Shown: positions 17,629-25,365 of the stretch, one piece after another | How the letters are laid out: each line of letters opens with the position of its first letter | Position numbering within the stretch: position 1 is the first letter of the stretch | Source: Gramella sp. MT6 | GTDB taxonomy: Bacteria > Bacteroidota > Bacteroidia > Flavobacteriales > Flavobacteriaceae | Direction: 5' to 3' | NCBI RefSeq assembly: GCF_019357415.1 | Contig: NZ_CP048410.1 | Coordinates: 3,374,501 to 3,438,500 of the forward strand | DNA length: 64,000 nt | The notes under the pieces: generated by a model | What the model was told of the DNA's origin: nothing | The model's database searches: none | Seen by the model: only the letters and a program-made list of their open reading frames with translations | Position numbers and translations under genes: made by a program

Positions 17629-18342
17629 ATGGAAAAAGTATTTCATCCTGCAGTTTCGCGGGGGAAAGCCAATTACGGCTGGCTCGACGCTAATTATTCA
17701 TTCAGCTTCGCTAATTTTTTTGATCCAAATAAAGTCCAATTCGGGCAATTAAGGGTTCTAAATGATGACCTTGTAAAAGCAGGAAAGGGCTTTGGCACTC
17801 ATCCACATAAGAACATGGAAATTATTTCTATTCCTTTAAAAGGTGAAATAAGACATAAAGATTCCATGAACCACAACGCTGTGATAAAAGCCGGTGAGGT
17901 TCAGGTTATGAGTGCTGGAACGGGAGTTGAACACAGTGAATTCAATTCCTCCAACGAAGAACTGAATTTGTTACAGATATGGATCTTTCCAAAAAAGAAC
18001 GGTTTAGAGCCTAGATATGACCAGAAAGATTTTTCAGATCTTATGAAAGAGAACCAGCTTATAAATGTAGTTTCTCCAAGGTCTGATCAATCTAATAACT
18101 CCCTTTTTATTAACCAGCAAGCCTATTTGCATTTAGGTGATTTTGAGACTGGCAGGAAAATTGAGTATGTATTAAAGAATGAACACCACGGGGTTTATGT
18201 TTTTCTTATCGAAGGTGAAGCCAATGTTGCAGATACATTGCTTAAGAAACGTGATGCCATTGGAATTTGGGAAACAGATAAAATTTCCATGGGGTTCAAA
18301 AAACCTTCAAAAGTGCTTCTTATTGAAGTATCTATGAACTAA
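17629..18342 (+). CDS. Pirin family bicupin protein
   Basis: This 237-residue pirin-like bicupin has the metal site of the N-terminal cupin intact: His58 and His60 in GTHPHKNMEI, and His102 and Glu104 in GTGVEHSEFN. Pirins of this type bind Fe(II), and some (YhhW) act as quercetin 2,3-dioxygenases; the physiological substrate is usually unknown. The start at 17629 gives the family-typical MEKVFHPAVSRGKANYGWLD; a TTG 30 bases upstream is possible but adds no recognisable sequence. A small acetyltransferase-like gene follows after 11 bases. Confidence 0.88.
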   Translation: MEKVFHPAVSRGKANYGWLDANYSFSFANFFDPNKVQFGQLRVLNDDLVKAGKGFGTHPHKNMEIISIPLKGEIRHKDSMNHNAVIKAGEVQVMSAGTGVEHSEFNSSNEELNLLQIWIFPKKNGLEPRYDQKDFSDLMKENQLINVVSPRSDQSNNSLFINQQAYLHLGDFETGRKIEYVLKNEHHGVYVFLIEGEANVADTLLKKRDAIGIWETDKISMGFKKPSKVLLIEVSMN

Positions 18343-18353
18343 AATTTAAAGAA

Positions 18354-18650
18354 ATGAGCAAGGAAGATTTAGTAATTACAGACAATGAATTTCAAAGGCA
18401 ATTTGAAACTACTATCAACGGTACTTTAGCGACCATTGAATATTCTCAACAGGAAAGAAAGATCTTCTTAACAAAAATGAGAATGCCTGATGGAACTGAA
18501 CACAGACAGGAAGACTTTATTGTTGCAGTACTTGCTGAAATTAAAGAAAGAAATACAAGTGTAGTTCCTACAAGCCCTGAAGTTGCCGGTTTTATGAGAA
18601 AAAACCGAAGAAAATATAAAGAACTTCTACCTGTAGGTATGAATATTTAA
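18354..18650 (+). CDS. Small GNAT-like protein (YjdJ/NATD1-type)
   Basis: This 98-residue protein resembles the minimal GNAT domain of the YjdJ type. Strands around FETTINGTLATIEYSQQERK and the C-terminal motif SVVPTSPEVAGFMRKNRRKY match the family ending, in which a buried pocket sits before FMRKN/YIRKHPEY. The usual acetyl-CoA-binding G-x-G-x-G/A loop is not obvious (the central part reads TEHRQEDFIVAVLAEIKERN), so acetyltransferase activity is doubtful. It is cotranscribed with the pirin gene and overlaps the convergent mtaB stop by four bases. Confidence 0.65.
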   Translation: MSKEDLVITDNEFQRQFETTINGTLATIEYSQQERKIFLTKMRMPDGTEHRQEDFIVAVLAEIKERNTSVVPTSPEVAGFMRKNRRKYKELLPVGMNI

Positions 18651-19978
18651 ACTGCCACTGCCGCTGGTACTTCTTCAAACCTAACCAGCCCATCTTCATC
18701 TATTTCAGTTAATTTAATTTTCTGAAGGGTGTTTACTTTACCTGGATCCCAGGGTGCTTTAACTTTTACGTAGTTTTCTGTAAACCCGTGAATATAGCCC
18801 TCCTTATTCTCGCCTTCAAATAACACAGTGCAGGTATTTCCTAACTGACTTTCATAAAAGGCGCGTCGCTTTTTAGCGGAAAGACCGCGAAGCATCTTAC
18901 TTCTTTTTTTACGAACCTTCGTTGAAACTACACCTTCCATTTCTGCAGCCGGAGTATTATCCCTTTCAGAATAGGTAAACACATGTAAATAGGAAATATC
19001 TAATTCATTTAGAAAATTATAAGTTTCCAGAAAGTGTTCATCTGTTTCTCCTGGAAAACCAATGATAACATCAACACCTATACAAGCATTCGGCATTACC
19101 TCTCTTATTCGGCGAACCCTGTCCACATAGAGATCGCTCATATATCGCCTTCTCATAAGCTTCAGGATCTCATCACTTCCACTTTGAAGAGGAATATGGA
19201 AATGAGGTACAAAGGTCCTGCTCTGGGATACAAAATCTATAGTTTCGTTTTTAAGCAAGTTCGGCTCTATAGAAGAAATTCTTAATCTTTCTATTCCGTC
19301 AACTTCATCCAGGGCTTTTACCAGGTCTAAAAAGGTATGCTCGTGTTTTTTATTACCGAATTCACCTTTTCCGTAATCCCCTATATTCACTCCTGTTAGA
19401 ACGATCTCTTTAATTCCCTGTTCAGAAATTTCAGCTGCATTATTTAATACATTCTCCAGCTTATCACTTCTCGAGATTCCACGAGCCAACGGTATTGTAC
19501 AATAAGTACATTTATAATCACAACCATCCTGAACTTTTAAAAAAGCCCTGGTTCGATCTCCAATTGAATAGGAACCAACATAGAAATCGGCTTCGTTGAT
19601 CTCACATGAATGAACTTCACCATGATCATTTTTAGTAAGATCATTAAGATAATCTGTGATCTTGAATTTTTCAGTGGCACCAAGAACAAGATCCACTCCA
19701 TCTATTGCAGCCAGCTCTTCAGGCTTTAATTGGGCATAACAACCAACAGCAATTAGAAAAGCATCTTCATTGGCCTTCTGCGCCTGCTTCACAATGGTCT
19801 TAAAACGCTTGTCTGCATTTTCGGTTACAGAACAGGTATTTATTACATATATATCTGCCTCTTCTGAAAAATCCACTCTTTCAAATCCCTCATTTTCGAA
19901 AGACCTTGCTATAGTTGATGTTTCAGAAAAATTGAGTTTGCAACCCAATGTATAAAATGCGACTTTCTTTGCGTCCAT
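18647..19978 (-). CDS. mtaB: tRNA t6A37 methylthiotransferase MtaB
   Basis: This 443-residue radical-SAM enzyme converts t6A to ms2t6A at position 37 of tRNAs decoding ANN codons. The N-terminal UPF0004 domain starts YTLGCKLNFSET, with Cys12, and further cluster cysteines appear in NTCSVT and GCYAQ. The radical-SAM CxxxCxxC is GCDYKCTYCTIPLARG, and a C-terminal TRAM domain covers about 375-435. The GCKxN start separates it from MiaB and RimO (GCxxN with different spacing). Its promoter element faces the 20143 gene; the gene is otherwise monocistronic. Confidence 0.93.
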   Translation of the reverse strand: MDAKKVAFYTLGCKLNFSETSTIARSFENEGFERVDFSEEADIYVINTCSVTENADKRFKTIVKQAQKANEDAFLIAVGCYAQLKPEELAAIDGVDLVLGATEKFKITDYLNDLTKNDHGEVHSCEINEADFYVGSYSIGDRTRAFLKVQDGCDYKCTYCTIPLARGISRSDKLENVLNNAAEISEQGIKEIVLTGVNIGDYGKGEFGNKKHEHTFLDLVKALDEVDGIERLRISSIEPNLLKNETIDFVSQSRTFVPHFHIPLQSGSDEILKLMRRRYMSDLYVDRVRRIREVMPNACIGVDVIIGFPGETDEHFLETYNFLNELDISYLHVFTYSERDNTPAAEMEGVVSTKVRKKRSKMLRGLSAKKRRAFYESQLGNTCTVLFEGENKEGYIHGFTENYVKVKAPWDPGKVNTLQKIKLTEIDEDGLVRFEEVPAAVAV

Positions 19979-20016
19979 AATCCCTCATTTAAGATCCAAC
20001 CTTGAGATTGGGGCTG

Positions 20017-20024
20017 CAAAGATA
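20017..20024 (-). promoter_or_regulatory. Candidate -7 element for mtaB
   Basis: On the minus strand this reads TATCTTTG, a perfect TAnnTTTG match 38 bases before the mtaB ATG, without an evident -33 TTG. Confidence 0.4.
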
Positions 20025-20142
20025 CCAGTTTAAAATGTTTCTGTAAAATGATGAGGACATTGTAATTAAAAGAGACTGTGAATCTTAGAAGATAATTGGA
20101 CATTTTTTCGTATATTCAAACTCTTTTTTAGACAAGAACATT

Positions 20143-20388
20143 ATGGATTTTGGCCGCGCAAATCCCGCCAACATGGATTTGGAAAGTAAAGCAAAGAACT
20201 CCGCTTTAAATAATTCTGAAAGGAAATTCAAAGGCATCATGCAAAGAAGCCGCATCACTGAAGAAGACCTGGAACAGTTCCGCCAACAGATCATTGCTAC
20301 GCATAAAAAAAAGCATTACAGAGTTTTACTGATCTCTGCAATACTTTTTATATGTCTCATTCTATTGGTCACCCTTCTGAAATTTTAG
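20143..20388 (+). CDS. Small single-pass membrane protein, unknown
   Basis: This 81-residue protein has a charged N-terminal half (ERKFKGIMQRSRITEEDLEQ) predicted to be helical and one C-terminal transmembrane helix (about 58-78, LLISAILFICLILLVTLL). This tail-anchored topology implies a cytoplasmic domain. It overlaps the stop of the convergent GlmU-like gene by four bases. The coding call rests on a clear start, an amphipathic-then-hydrophobic composition and tight packing with the neighbour. I do not recognise a family. Confidence 0.65.
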   Translation: MDFGRANPANMDLESKAKNSALNNSERKFKGIMQRSRITEEDLEQFRQQIIATHKKKHYRVLLISAILFICLILLVTLLKF

Positions 20389-21560
20389 GCTTTTCTCCAT
20401 TTAGCCGAATAGTCAAAAGCATGCTTTAATATATCCCGGTCGTGCGATGTCAGCTCCACATCACGCCTTTTCATCACCAACTCCATTGTTTCCAATGCTT
20501 TTTCAAGTTTGTATGTTGTTGTTCCTGCACTTCCACCCCAGCTAAAACCTGGAATAAAATTTCTAGGAAAACCACTTCCAAAGATATTTGCGCTTACTCC
20601 AACAACAGTTCCAGTATTGAACATGGTATTAATCCCACATTTACTATGATCACCCATAATGAGACCGCAGAACTGTAAACCTGTTCTGGCAAAATTCTCG
20701 GTATTATAGTTCCACAACCTTACCTCGGCATAGTTGTTCTTCAGATTGGAGTTATTCGAATCTGCTCCAATATTGCACCACTCACCAAGGACAGAATTAC
20801 CCAGAAAGCCGTCATGACCTTTATTCGAATTCTGGAAGAAAACTGAATTATTCACTTCTCCTCCTACTTTACAATAAGGGCCCACCGTAGTTGGACCATA
20901 GATCTTAGCGCCCATTTTAATGATCGCACCCTGGCAAATTGCGAAAGGTCCTCTGATTAAAGAACCCTCCATGATAGTAGCATTCTTACCAATATAAATA
21001 GGACCTGAAGATGCATTTAAAGAGCAATTTTCAACCACTGCACCTTCTTCAATGAAAATGTTCTCTACAGCTTTAACAAAATTAGAATCATCAATTTTAG
21101 CAGAACTCCTACCTTTTGTAATCATTTCAAAATCAAGCTCTATTGCTTCTCCGTTCTTTGAAAATATATCCCAGGTGTTGTCTACTGTTAAAATCTCTTC
21201 CTCGAAATTTATCGGTTCCAGGGAAGAAACATCAATATTTTTCTCGCCACTTTGGAAATAAGCAATAAGCTTATCGCCTTTAATAAGCTTTTCATTGGAA
21301 TTTAAAGAGACGATCTTTTCTACCAGACTTTTGGTTGGAATGACAGATGAATCTATTAGAATATTCTTTTCAGAAACCTTTAAAGGCCATTTTCCAGCAA
21401 GGTGATCTTCCGTTTTAGTTGAAGTTCTTTCTTCAAGTAAATTTTCCCACTTCTCTCTTATGGTAAGTACGCCTATACGTATATCTGCAACCGGCCTGGT
21501 GAAAGTAAAAGGAAGAAGGTCATTTCTTTGAGGACCATCAAAAAGAATATAATTCATCAT
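20385..21560 (-). CDS. GlmU-like sugar-nucleotide transferase
   Basis: This 391-residue two-domain protein of the GlmU-like family is widespread in Bacteroidota. The N-terminal part (about 1-150) begins YILFDGPQRNDLLPFTFTRP, a degenerate nucleotidyltransferase lacking the normal G-x-G-T-R-M pyrophosphorylase loop. The C-terminal part is a left-handed beta-helix of hexapeptide repeats (about 160-350; AICQGAIIKMGAKIYGPTTV, GLIMGDHSKCGINTMFNTG). The family is annotated as UDP-GlcNAc diphosphorylase/glucosamine-1-phosphate acetyltransferase, but neither activity is assured from the sequence. It follows rpmE2 on the same strand, past a terminator, so it probably has its own promoter. Confidence 0.8.
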   Translation of the reverse strand: MMNYILFDGPQRNDLLPFTFTRPVADIRIGVLTIREKWENLLEERTSTKTEDHLAGKWPLKVSEKNILIDSSVIPTKSLVEKIVSLNSNEKLIKGDKLIAYFQSGEKNIDVSSLEPINFEEEILTVDNTWDIFSKNGEAIELDFEMITKGRSSAKIDDSNFVKAVENIFIEEGAVVENCSLNASSGPIYIGKNATIMEGSLIRGPFAICQGAIIKMGAKIYGPTTVGPYCKVGGEVNNSVFFQNSNKGHDGFLGNSVLGEWCNIGADSNNSNLKNNYAEVRLWNYNTENFARTGLQFCGLIMGDHSKCGINTMFNTGTVVGVSANIFGSGFPRNFIPGFSWGGSAGTTTYKLEKALETMELVMKRRDVELTSHDRDILKHAFDYSAKWRKA

Positions 21561-21628
21561 CTTTGAAATTTTGTCAAAATTAATAGTTCCTGAAGAACTA
21601 TAAAGGATTTATACTAAAATCAACAACA

Positions 21629-21654
21629 TAAAAAAGCCGCTAAAAAGCGGCTTT
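21629..21654 (-). terminator. Rho-independent terminator of rpmE2
   Basis: The arms AAAGCCGC (21633-21640) and GCGGCTTT (21647-21654) pair around a 6-base loop, and the minus strand continues into a T-run. It sits about 25 bases after the L31 stop. Confidence 0.85.
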
Positions 21655-21678
21655 GTATATCTATAAAAACAGGAAAAA

Positions 21679-21933
21679 TTATTTTTTCTTGAATTTTGAG
21701 TATTTGTTCTTGAATTTATCAATTCTACCAGCACTATCCACAAGCTTAGTCTGCCCTGTGTAGTATGGGTGAGAAGTTCTGGAAATTTCCAGTTTTACCA
21801 ACGGGTATTCTGTTCCGTCAACTTCAATACTTTCTTTTGTCTTTGCTGTAGACTTTGTAATAAATACATCTTCGTTAGACATATCTTTAAAAGCTACCAG
21901 TCTATAATTTTCCGGATGGATTCCCTGCTTCAT
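21679..21933 (-). CDS. rpmE2: 50S ribosomal protein L31 type B
   Basis: This 84-residue L31 begins MKQGIHPENYRLVAFKDMSN and contains TEYPLVKLEISRTSHPYYTG. It has no cysteines, so it is the zinc-independent type B form used in Bacteroidota as the main L31 or under zinc limitation. The C-terminus is lysine-rich (FKNKYSKFKKK). It has an ideal promoter 27 bases upstream and a strong terminator, so it forms an isolated transcription unit like rpmH. No zinc-responsive (Zur-like) palindrome is evident in the short leader. Confidence 0.97.
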   Translation of the reverse strand: MKQGIHPENYRLVAFKDMSNEDVFITKSTAKTKESIEVDGTEYPLVKLEISRTSHPYYTGQTKLVDSAGRIDKFKNKYSKFKKK

Positions 21934-21960
21934 CGCTTTGATCTTTTAATTTTCGAGGTG

Positions 21961-21990
21961 CAAATTTAAATAATAACTTCTCAATTACAA
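21961..21990 (-). promoter_or_regulatory. Consensus Bacteroidota promoter of rpmE2
   Basis: On the minus strand, TTG (21988-21990), exactly 19 bases, and TAAATTTG (21961-21968) form a complete -33/-7 pair ahead of the L31 gene. Confidence 0.8.
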
Positions 21991-22037
21991 ACAAATTTAC
22001 AAAAACTTTTTCTGCAATTAAGAATGTAACGTTTTCC

Positions 22038-22045
22038 TATATTTG
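22038..22045 (+). promoter_or_regulatory. Candidate -7 element for the DUF4199/GT2 unit
   Basis: TATATTTG matches TAnnTTTG perfectly, 37 bases before the ATG at 22083. No -33 TTG is found at 19 bases. Confidence 0.45.
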
Positions 22046-22082
22046 TTAACTAACTGCTAAACTAATCAAACTTCAACAAATA

Positions 22083-22601
22083 ATGGACAATTCACCTTCA
22101 ATTAAATCAATTGCCTATACATATGGGTTATTGCTTGCTGCCTATTCAGTTTTAGTGCTTGTTTTGATCTATGCATTTAATATCTCTCAGGATAACTGGA
22201 TCATTGGCGTTGTAAACATTCTTGTTACGATTGCGATCTTAGCTTTAGCTATTAATAACTACAAATCCAAGAATAATAATTACCTGAGCATAAAGGAAGC
22301 CTTAAAGGTTGGATTGGCTACGGCTGCCGTGGGCGGTCTTGTAGCTGCTATCTATGCCTATATTCATTATAGCTTTGTTTATCCAGAATTCATTGAAATG
22401 GTTAAGGAAACATCCTATCAAAATATGTCAGACCAGGGCATGAGTGATAAGCAGATAAGCGACACTATGAAGATGACCGAATTCACAATGAAACCATGGT
22501 TTTTTTCAACAATGACGCTGGTATCAAGTTTATTCTTCGGATTACTTATATCTTTGATCACTGGAGCGATTCTGAAAAAACAAGATCCTGCTCTAGGATA
22601 G
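22083..22601 (+). CDS. DUF4199 membrane protein
   Basis: This 172-residue protein has four hydrophobic helices (about 12-35, 40-58, 72-95 and 140-165) and a hydrophilic loop rich in Met and Asp (EMVKETSYQNMSDQGMSDKQ). This is the pattern of DUF4199, a Bacteroidota-specific integral membrane family of unknown role. It lies 14 bases upstream of the GT2 glycosyltransferase gene, an arrangement I recall as frequent in flavobacteria, so it may help that enzyme or its lipid-linked product. This functional link is inference from position only. Confidence 0.82.
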   Translation: MDNSPSIKSIAYTYGLLLAAYSVLVLVLIYAFNISQDNWIIGVVNILVTIAILALAINNYKSKNNNYLSIKEALKVGLATAAVGGLVAAIYAYIHYSFVYPEFIEMVKETSYQNMSDQGMSDKQISDTMKMTEFTMKPWFFSTMTLVSSLFFGLLISLITGAILKKQDPALG

Positions 22602-22615
22602 ATAAAGCATAAGCA

Positions 22616-23575
22616 ATGCAGATATCGGTAGTTATACCACTTTTAAACGAGGAACAATCTCTAGTAGAATTATATAATTGGATCGTAAAGGTTTTACGGT
22701 CCAATTCCTTTTCTTACGAGATTATTTTCATTGATGACGGGAGTACCGATGGCTCCTGGAAAACGATCGAGGCCTTATCTGAAAATGATGACAGGGTAAA
22801 AGGTATTCGTTTTAATCGTAATTATGGAAAATCGCAGGCCCTGCATGCGGGTTTTTTAAAGGCCGGAGGAGACGTAGTGATCACCATGGATGCAGATCTA
22901 CAGGATAATCCTGAAGAGATCCCTGAGCTTTATGATATGATCATGAAGGATGATAACGACCTCGTTTCTGGATGGAAAAAGAAGCGTTACGATAATGTGA
23001 TTACCAAGAACCTCCCTTCAAAACTTTTCAACGCCGCGGCGAGAAAAACTTCAGGGGTTAAATTGCATGATTTTAATTGCGGACTAAAAGCATACCGTAA
23101 AGAGGTCATTAAAAATATAGACGTTTATGGCGAAATGCACAGGTACATTCCTGTTCTCGCCAAGAATGCCGGGTTTTATAAGATAACCGAAAAAGAAGTT
23201 CAACACCAGGCCAGGAAATACGGTACAACGAAATTTGGAATTAACCGTTTCATATACGGATTTTTAGATCTCATAAGTATCTGGTTCTTATCCAAATTTG
23301 GCCGAAGGCCTATGCACCTTTTTGGGGCCCTCGGCGTATTGATGTTCATTATTGGTTTCGTCACTGCAGGATGGATAGGTCTATCAAAACTCTATAAATT
23401 ATACCATGGCATCCCCAACATACTTGTTGTAGACAACCCATGGTTCTATATTGCTCTTATCGTAATGGTTATAGGGACTCAATTTTTCCTGGCAGGATTC
23501 CTTGGCGAATTAATTCTAAGGTCTAAACGAGATAAAGAACGTTATTTAATAAAGAAAACCACTCCTAATATTTAG
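22616..23575 (+). CDS. Membrane glycosyltransferase family 2 (DPM1/ArnC-like)
   Basis: This 319-residue GT-A enzyme probably transfers a sugar from a nucleotide donor to polyprenyl phosphate. The N-terminal catalytic domain (about 1-225) shows VVIPLLNEEQSL, IDDGSTDGSW and the DxD-like DADLQDNPEEI. A C-terminal pair of transmembrane helices (about 240-262 and 282-306) anchors it, as in ArnC/GtrB-type enzymes. The acceptor and sugar are not deducible. Upstream lies DUF4199; downstream, after 49 bases and a new promoter element, is phosphoglucomutase, whose product feeds nucleotide-sugar synthesis. Confidence 0.85.
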   Translation: MQISVVIPLLNEEQSLVELYNWIVKVLRSNSFSYEIIFIDDGSTDGSWKTIEALSENDDRVKGIRFNRNYGKSQALHAGFLKAGGDVVITMDADLQDNPEEIPELYDMIMKDDNDLVSGWKKKRYDNVITKNLPSKLFNAAARKTSGVKLHDFNCGLKAYRKEVIKNIDVYGEMHRYIPVLAKNAGFYKITEKEVQHQARKYGTTKFGINRFIYGFLDLISIWFLSKFGRRPMHLFGALGVLMFIIGFVTAGWIGLSKLYKLYHGIPNILVVDNPWFYIALIVMVIGTQFFLAGFLGELILRSKRDKERYLIKKTTPNI

Positions 23576-23596
23576 GAGCATTCTGGTTTTAATCAT

Positions 23597-23604
23597 TATT
23601 TTTG
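23597..23604 (+). promoter_or_regulatory. Candidate -7 element for phosphoglucomutase
   Basis: TATTTTTG matches TAnnTTTG perfectly, 20 bases before the ATG at 23625; no paired TTG is seen. Confidence 0.45.
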
Positions 23605-23624
23605 TTCAGCAAAACAATCTGATT

Positions 23625-25355
23625 ATGGCTACAAACAAACCTGAAATTCTTCAGAAAGCTGAAGAATGGCTTACCGATATATTTGATAATGACACCAGGT
23701 CTGAAATTAAAAGACTTATAGATGAGAACCCTAAAGAACTGGAGGAAAGCTTTTATAAAAATGCTGAATTCGGAACCGGGGGAATGCGTGGAGTTATGGG
23801 TGTGGGAACTAACCGCATAAATAAATATACTTTAGGGAAGAACACCCAGGGGCTTTCAAATTACCTGAAAAAGTCATTTCCGAATAAGGAAATTAAAGTA
23901 GCTATAGCATATGATTGTCGTAATAACAGCCAGGAACTAGCTAAAATTGTTGCAGATGTATTTTCTGCAAACGGCATTAAGGTTTTTCTTTTTTCAGAAT
24001 TAAGGCCAACCCCTGAACTTTCTTTTGCTGTTAAGCATCTGGATTGCCAGTGTGGAATTGTATTGACTGCAAGTCATAATCCACCGGAATACAATGGATA
24101 CAAAGTTTACTGGGAAGATGGAGGTCAATTAGTTCCGCCACAGGATTCAGAAGTAATAGAAGTAATTAATAATCTGGATTACAGCGCAATTAAGTTTGAT
24201 GCGAATGAAGATCTGATCGTAAAAATTGATAGCGAAGTAGATAAGGCATTTGCCGAAGCTTCAGTTAAAAATGGAAGTTTTGACACTCCAGCTTCAGCCC
24301 GAGAGAATCTTAAGGTCGTATTTACCTCCTTACACGGCACCTCGATTACTATGGTTCCCGAGGTATTGGAAAATGCTGGTTTTACCAATGTTCATATCGT
24401 AGAAGAACAGAGAAAACCTAATGGCAATTTCCCTACGGTGAAATCTCCAAATCCTGAAGAGCCGGAAGCTTTAAAAATGGCCCTGGAAATTGCAGAAAAA
24501 GAAAATGCAGATATTGTTATTGGTACAGATCCAGATTGTGATCGTCTTGGTGTGGCGGTTCGGGATCTTAATGGTGAAATGATACTTCTTAATGGAAATC
24601 AGACCATGCTTGTTATGACCTGGTTCCTTCTGGAAGAATGGAAAAATTCAAATAAACTTAAGGGTAATGAATTTGTTGCCTCTACCATCGTTTCCACCCC
24701 AATGCTTAAAAATCTTACTGAGGATTACGGAGTGGAATATAAAGAAGTATTGACAGGCTTCAAATGGATTGCAAAACTCATCAAAGATCACCCTGAATTA
24801 GATTTTATTGGCGGCGGGGAAGAAAGTTTCGGTTATATGGTCGGGGATTTTGTACGTGATAAAGATGCGGTAACCGCTACCCTACTCGCTTGCGAGATCG
24901 CTGCGAAAATGAAAGGAGAAGGTAATTCTTTCTATAATAAATTGCTTCAGCTTTATACTCAGTACGGTCTTTATAAGGAAGAATTGATCTCCCTGGTCAA
25001 AAAAGGTATCGAAGGCGAAAAGGAGATCAAACAAATGTTGATCGACCTACGTGAAAATCCCTGGGAGGAAATAGACGGTGAAAAGGTTGTGCTTATTGAA
25101 GATTATAATTCTTCTATCGCCAAAAACCTGCAAGATCGCACTGAAAATACAATAGATATTCCAAAATCAAATGTGCTCATTTATTACACTGAAAGCGGAA
25201 CCAAGATCGCAGCCAGGCCTAGTGGTACAGAACCTAAGATTAAATTCTACATCAGTGTGAATACAGATCTTGACTCGGTAGAGAATTACGAGCAGCAGGA
25301 TCAAAAATTGAGTGATAAAATTGCCCGAATCAGAGAGGAATTACAACTGGGCTAA
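23625..25355 (+). CDS. Phosphoglucomutase/phosphomannomutase (PGM2-like)
   Basis: This 576-residue alpha-D-phosphohexomutase interconverts hexose 1- and 6-phosphates. All four active-site elements are visible: the phosphoserine loop TASHNPPEYNGYK (Ser150), the metal loop GTDPDCDRLG (about residue 305), the sugar-binding GGEESFGYMVGDF (about 400), and the phosphate-binding RPSGTEPKIKFY (about 530). Length and motifs fit the PGM2/PgcA branch, which acts on glucose and often also on pentose phosphates. Ten bases separate it from the downstream ABC exporter gene, so cotranscription is likely. Confidence 0.92.
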   Translation: MATNKPEILQKAEEWLTDIFDNDTRSEIKRLIDENPKELEESFYKNAEFGTGGMRGVMGVGTNRINKYTLGKNTQGLSNYLKKSFPNKEIKVAIAYDCRNNSQELAKIVADVFSANGIKVFLFSELRPTPELSFAVKHLDCQCGIVLTASHNPPEYNGYKVYWEDGGQLVPPQDSEVIEVINNLDYSAIKFDANEDLIVKIDSEVDKAFAEASVKNGSFDTPASARENLKVVFTSLHGTSITMVPEVLENAGFTNVHIVEEQRKPNGNFPTVKSPNPEEPEALKMALEIAEKENADIVIGTDPDCDRLGVAVRDLNGEMILLNGNQTMLVMTWFLLEEWKNSNKLKGNEFVASTIVSTPMLKNLTEDYGVEYKEVLTGFKWIAKLIKDHPELDFIGGGEESFGYMVGDFVRDKDAVTATLLACEIAAKMKGEGNSFYNKLLQLYTQYGLYKEELISLVKKGIEGEKEIKQMLIDLRENPWEEIDGEKVVLIEDYNSSIAKNLQDRTENTIDIPKSNVLIYYTESGTKIAARPSGTEPKIKFYISVNTDLDSVENYEQQDQKLSDKIARIREELQLG

Positions 25356-25365
25356 CTATTTTTAA

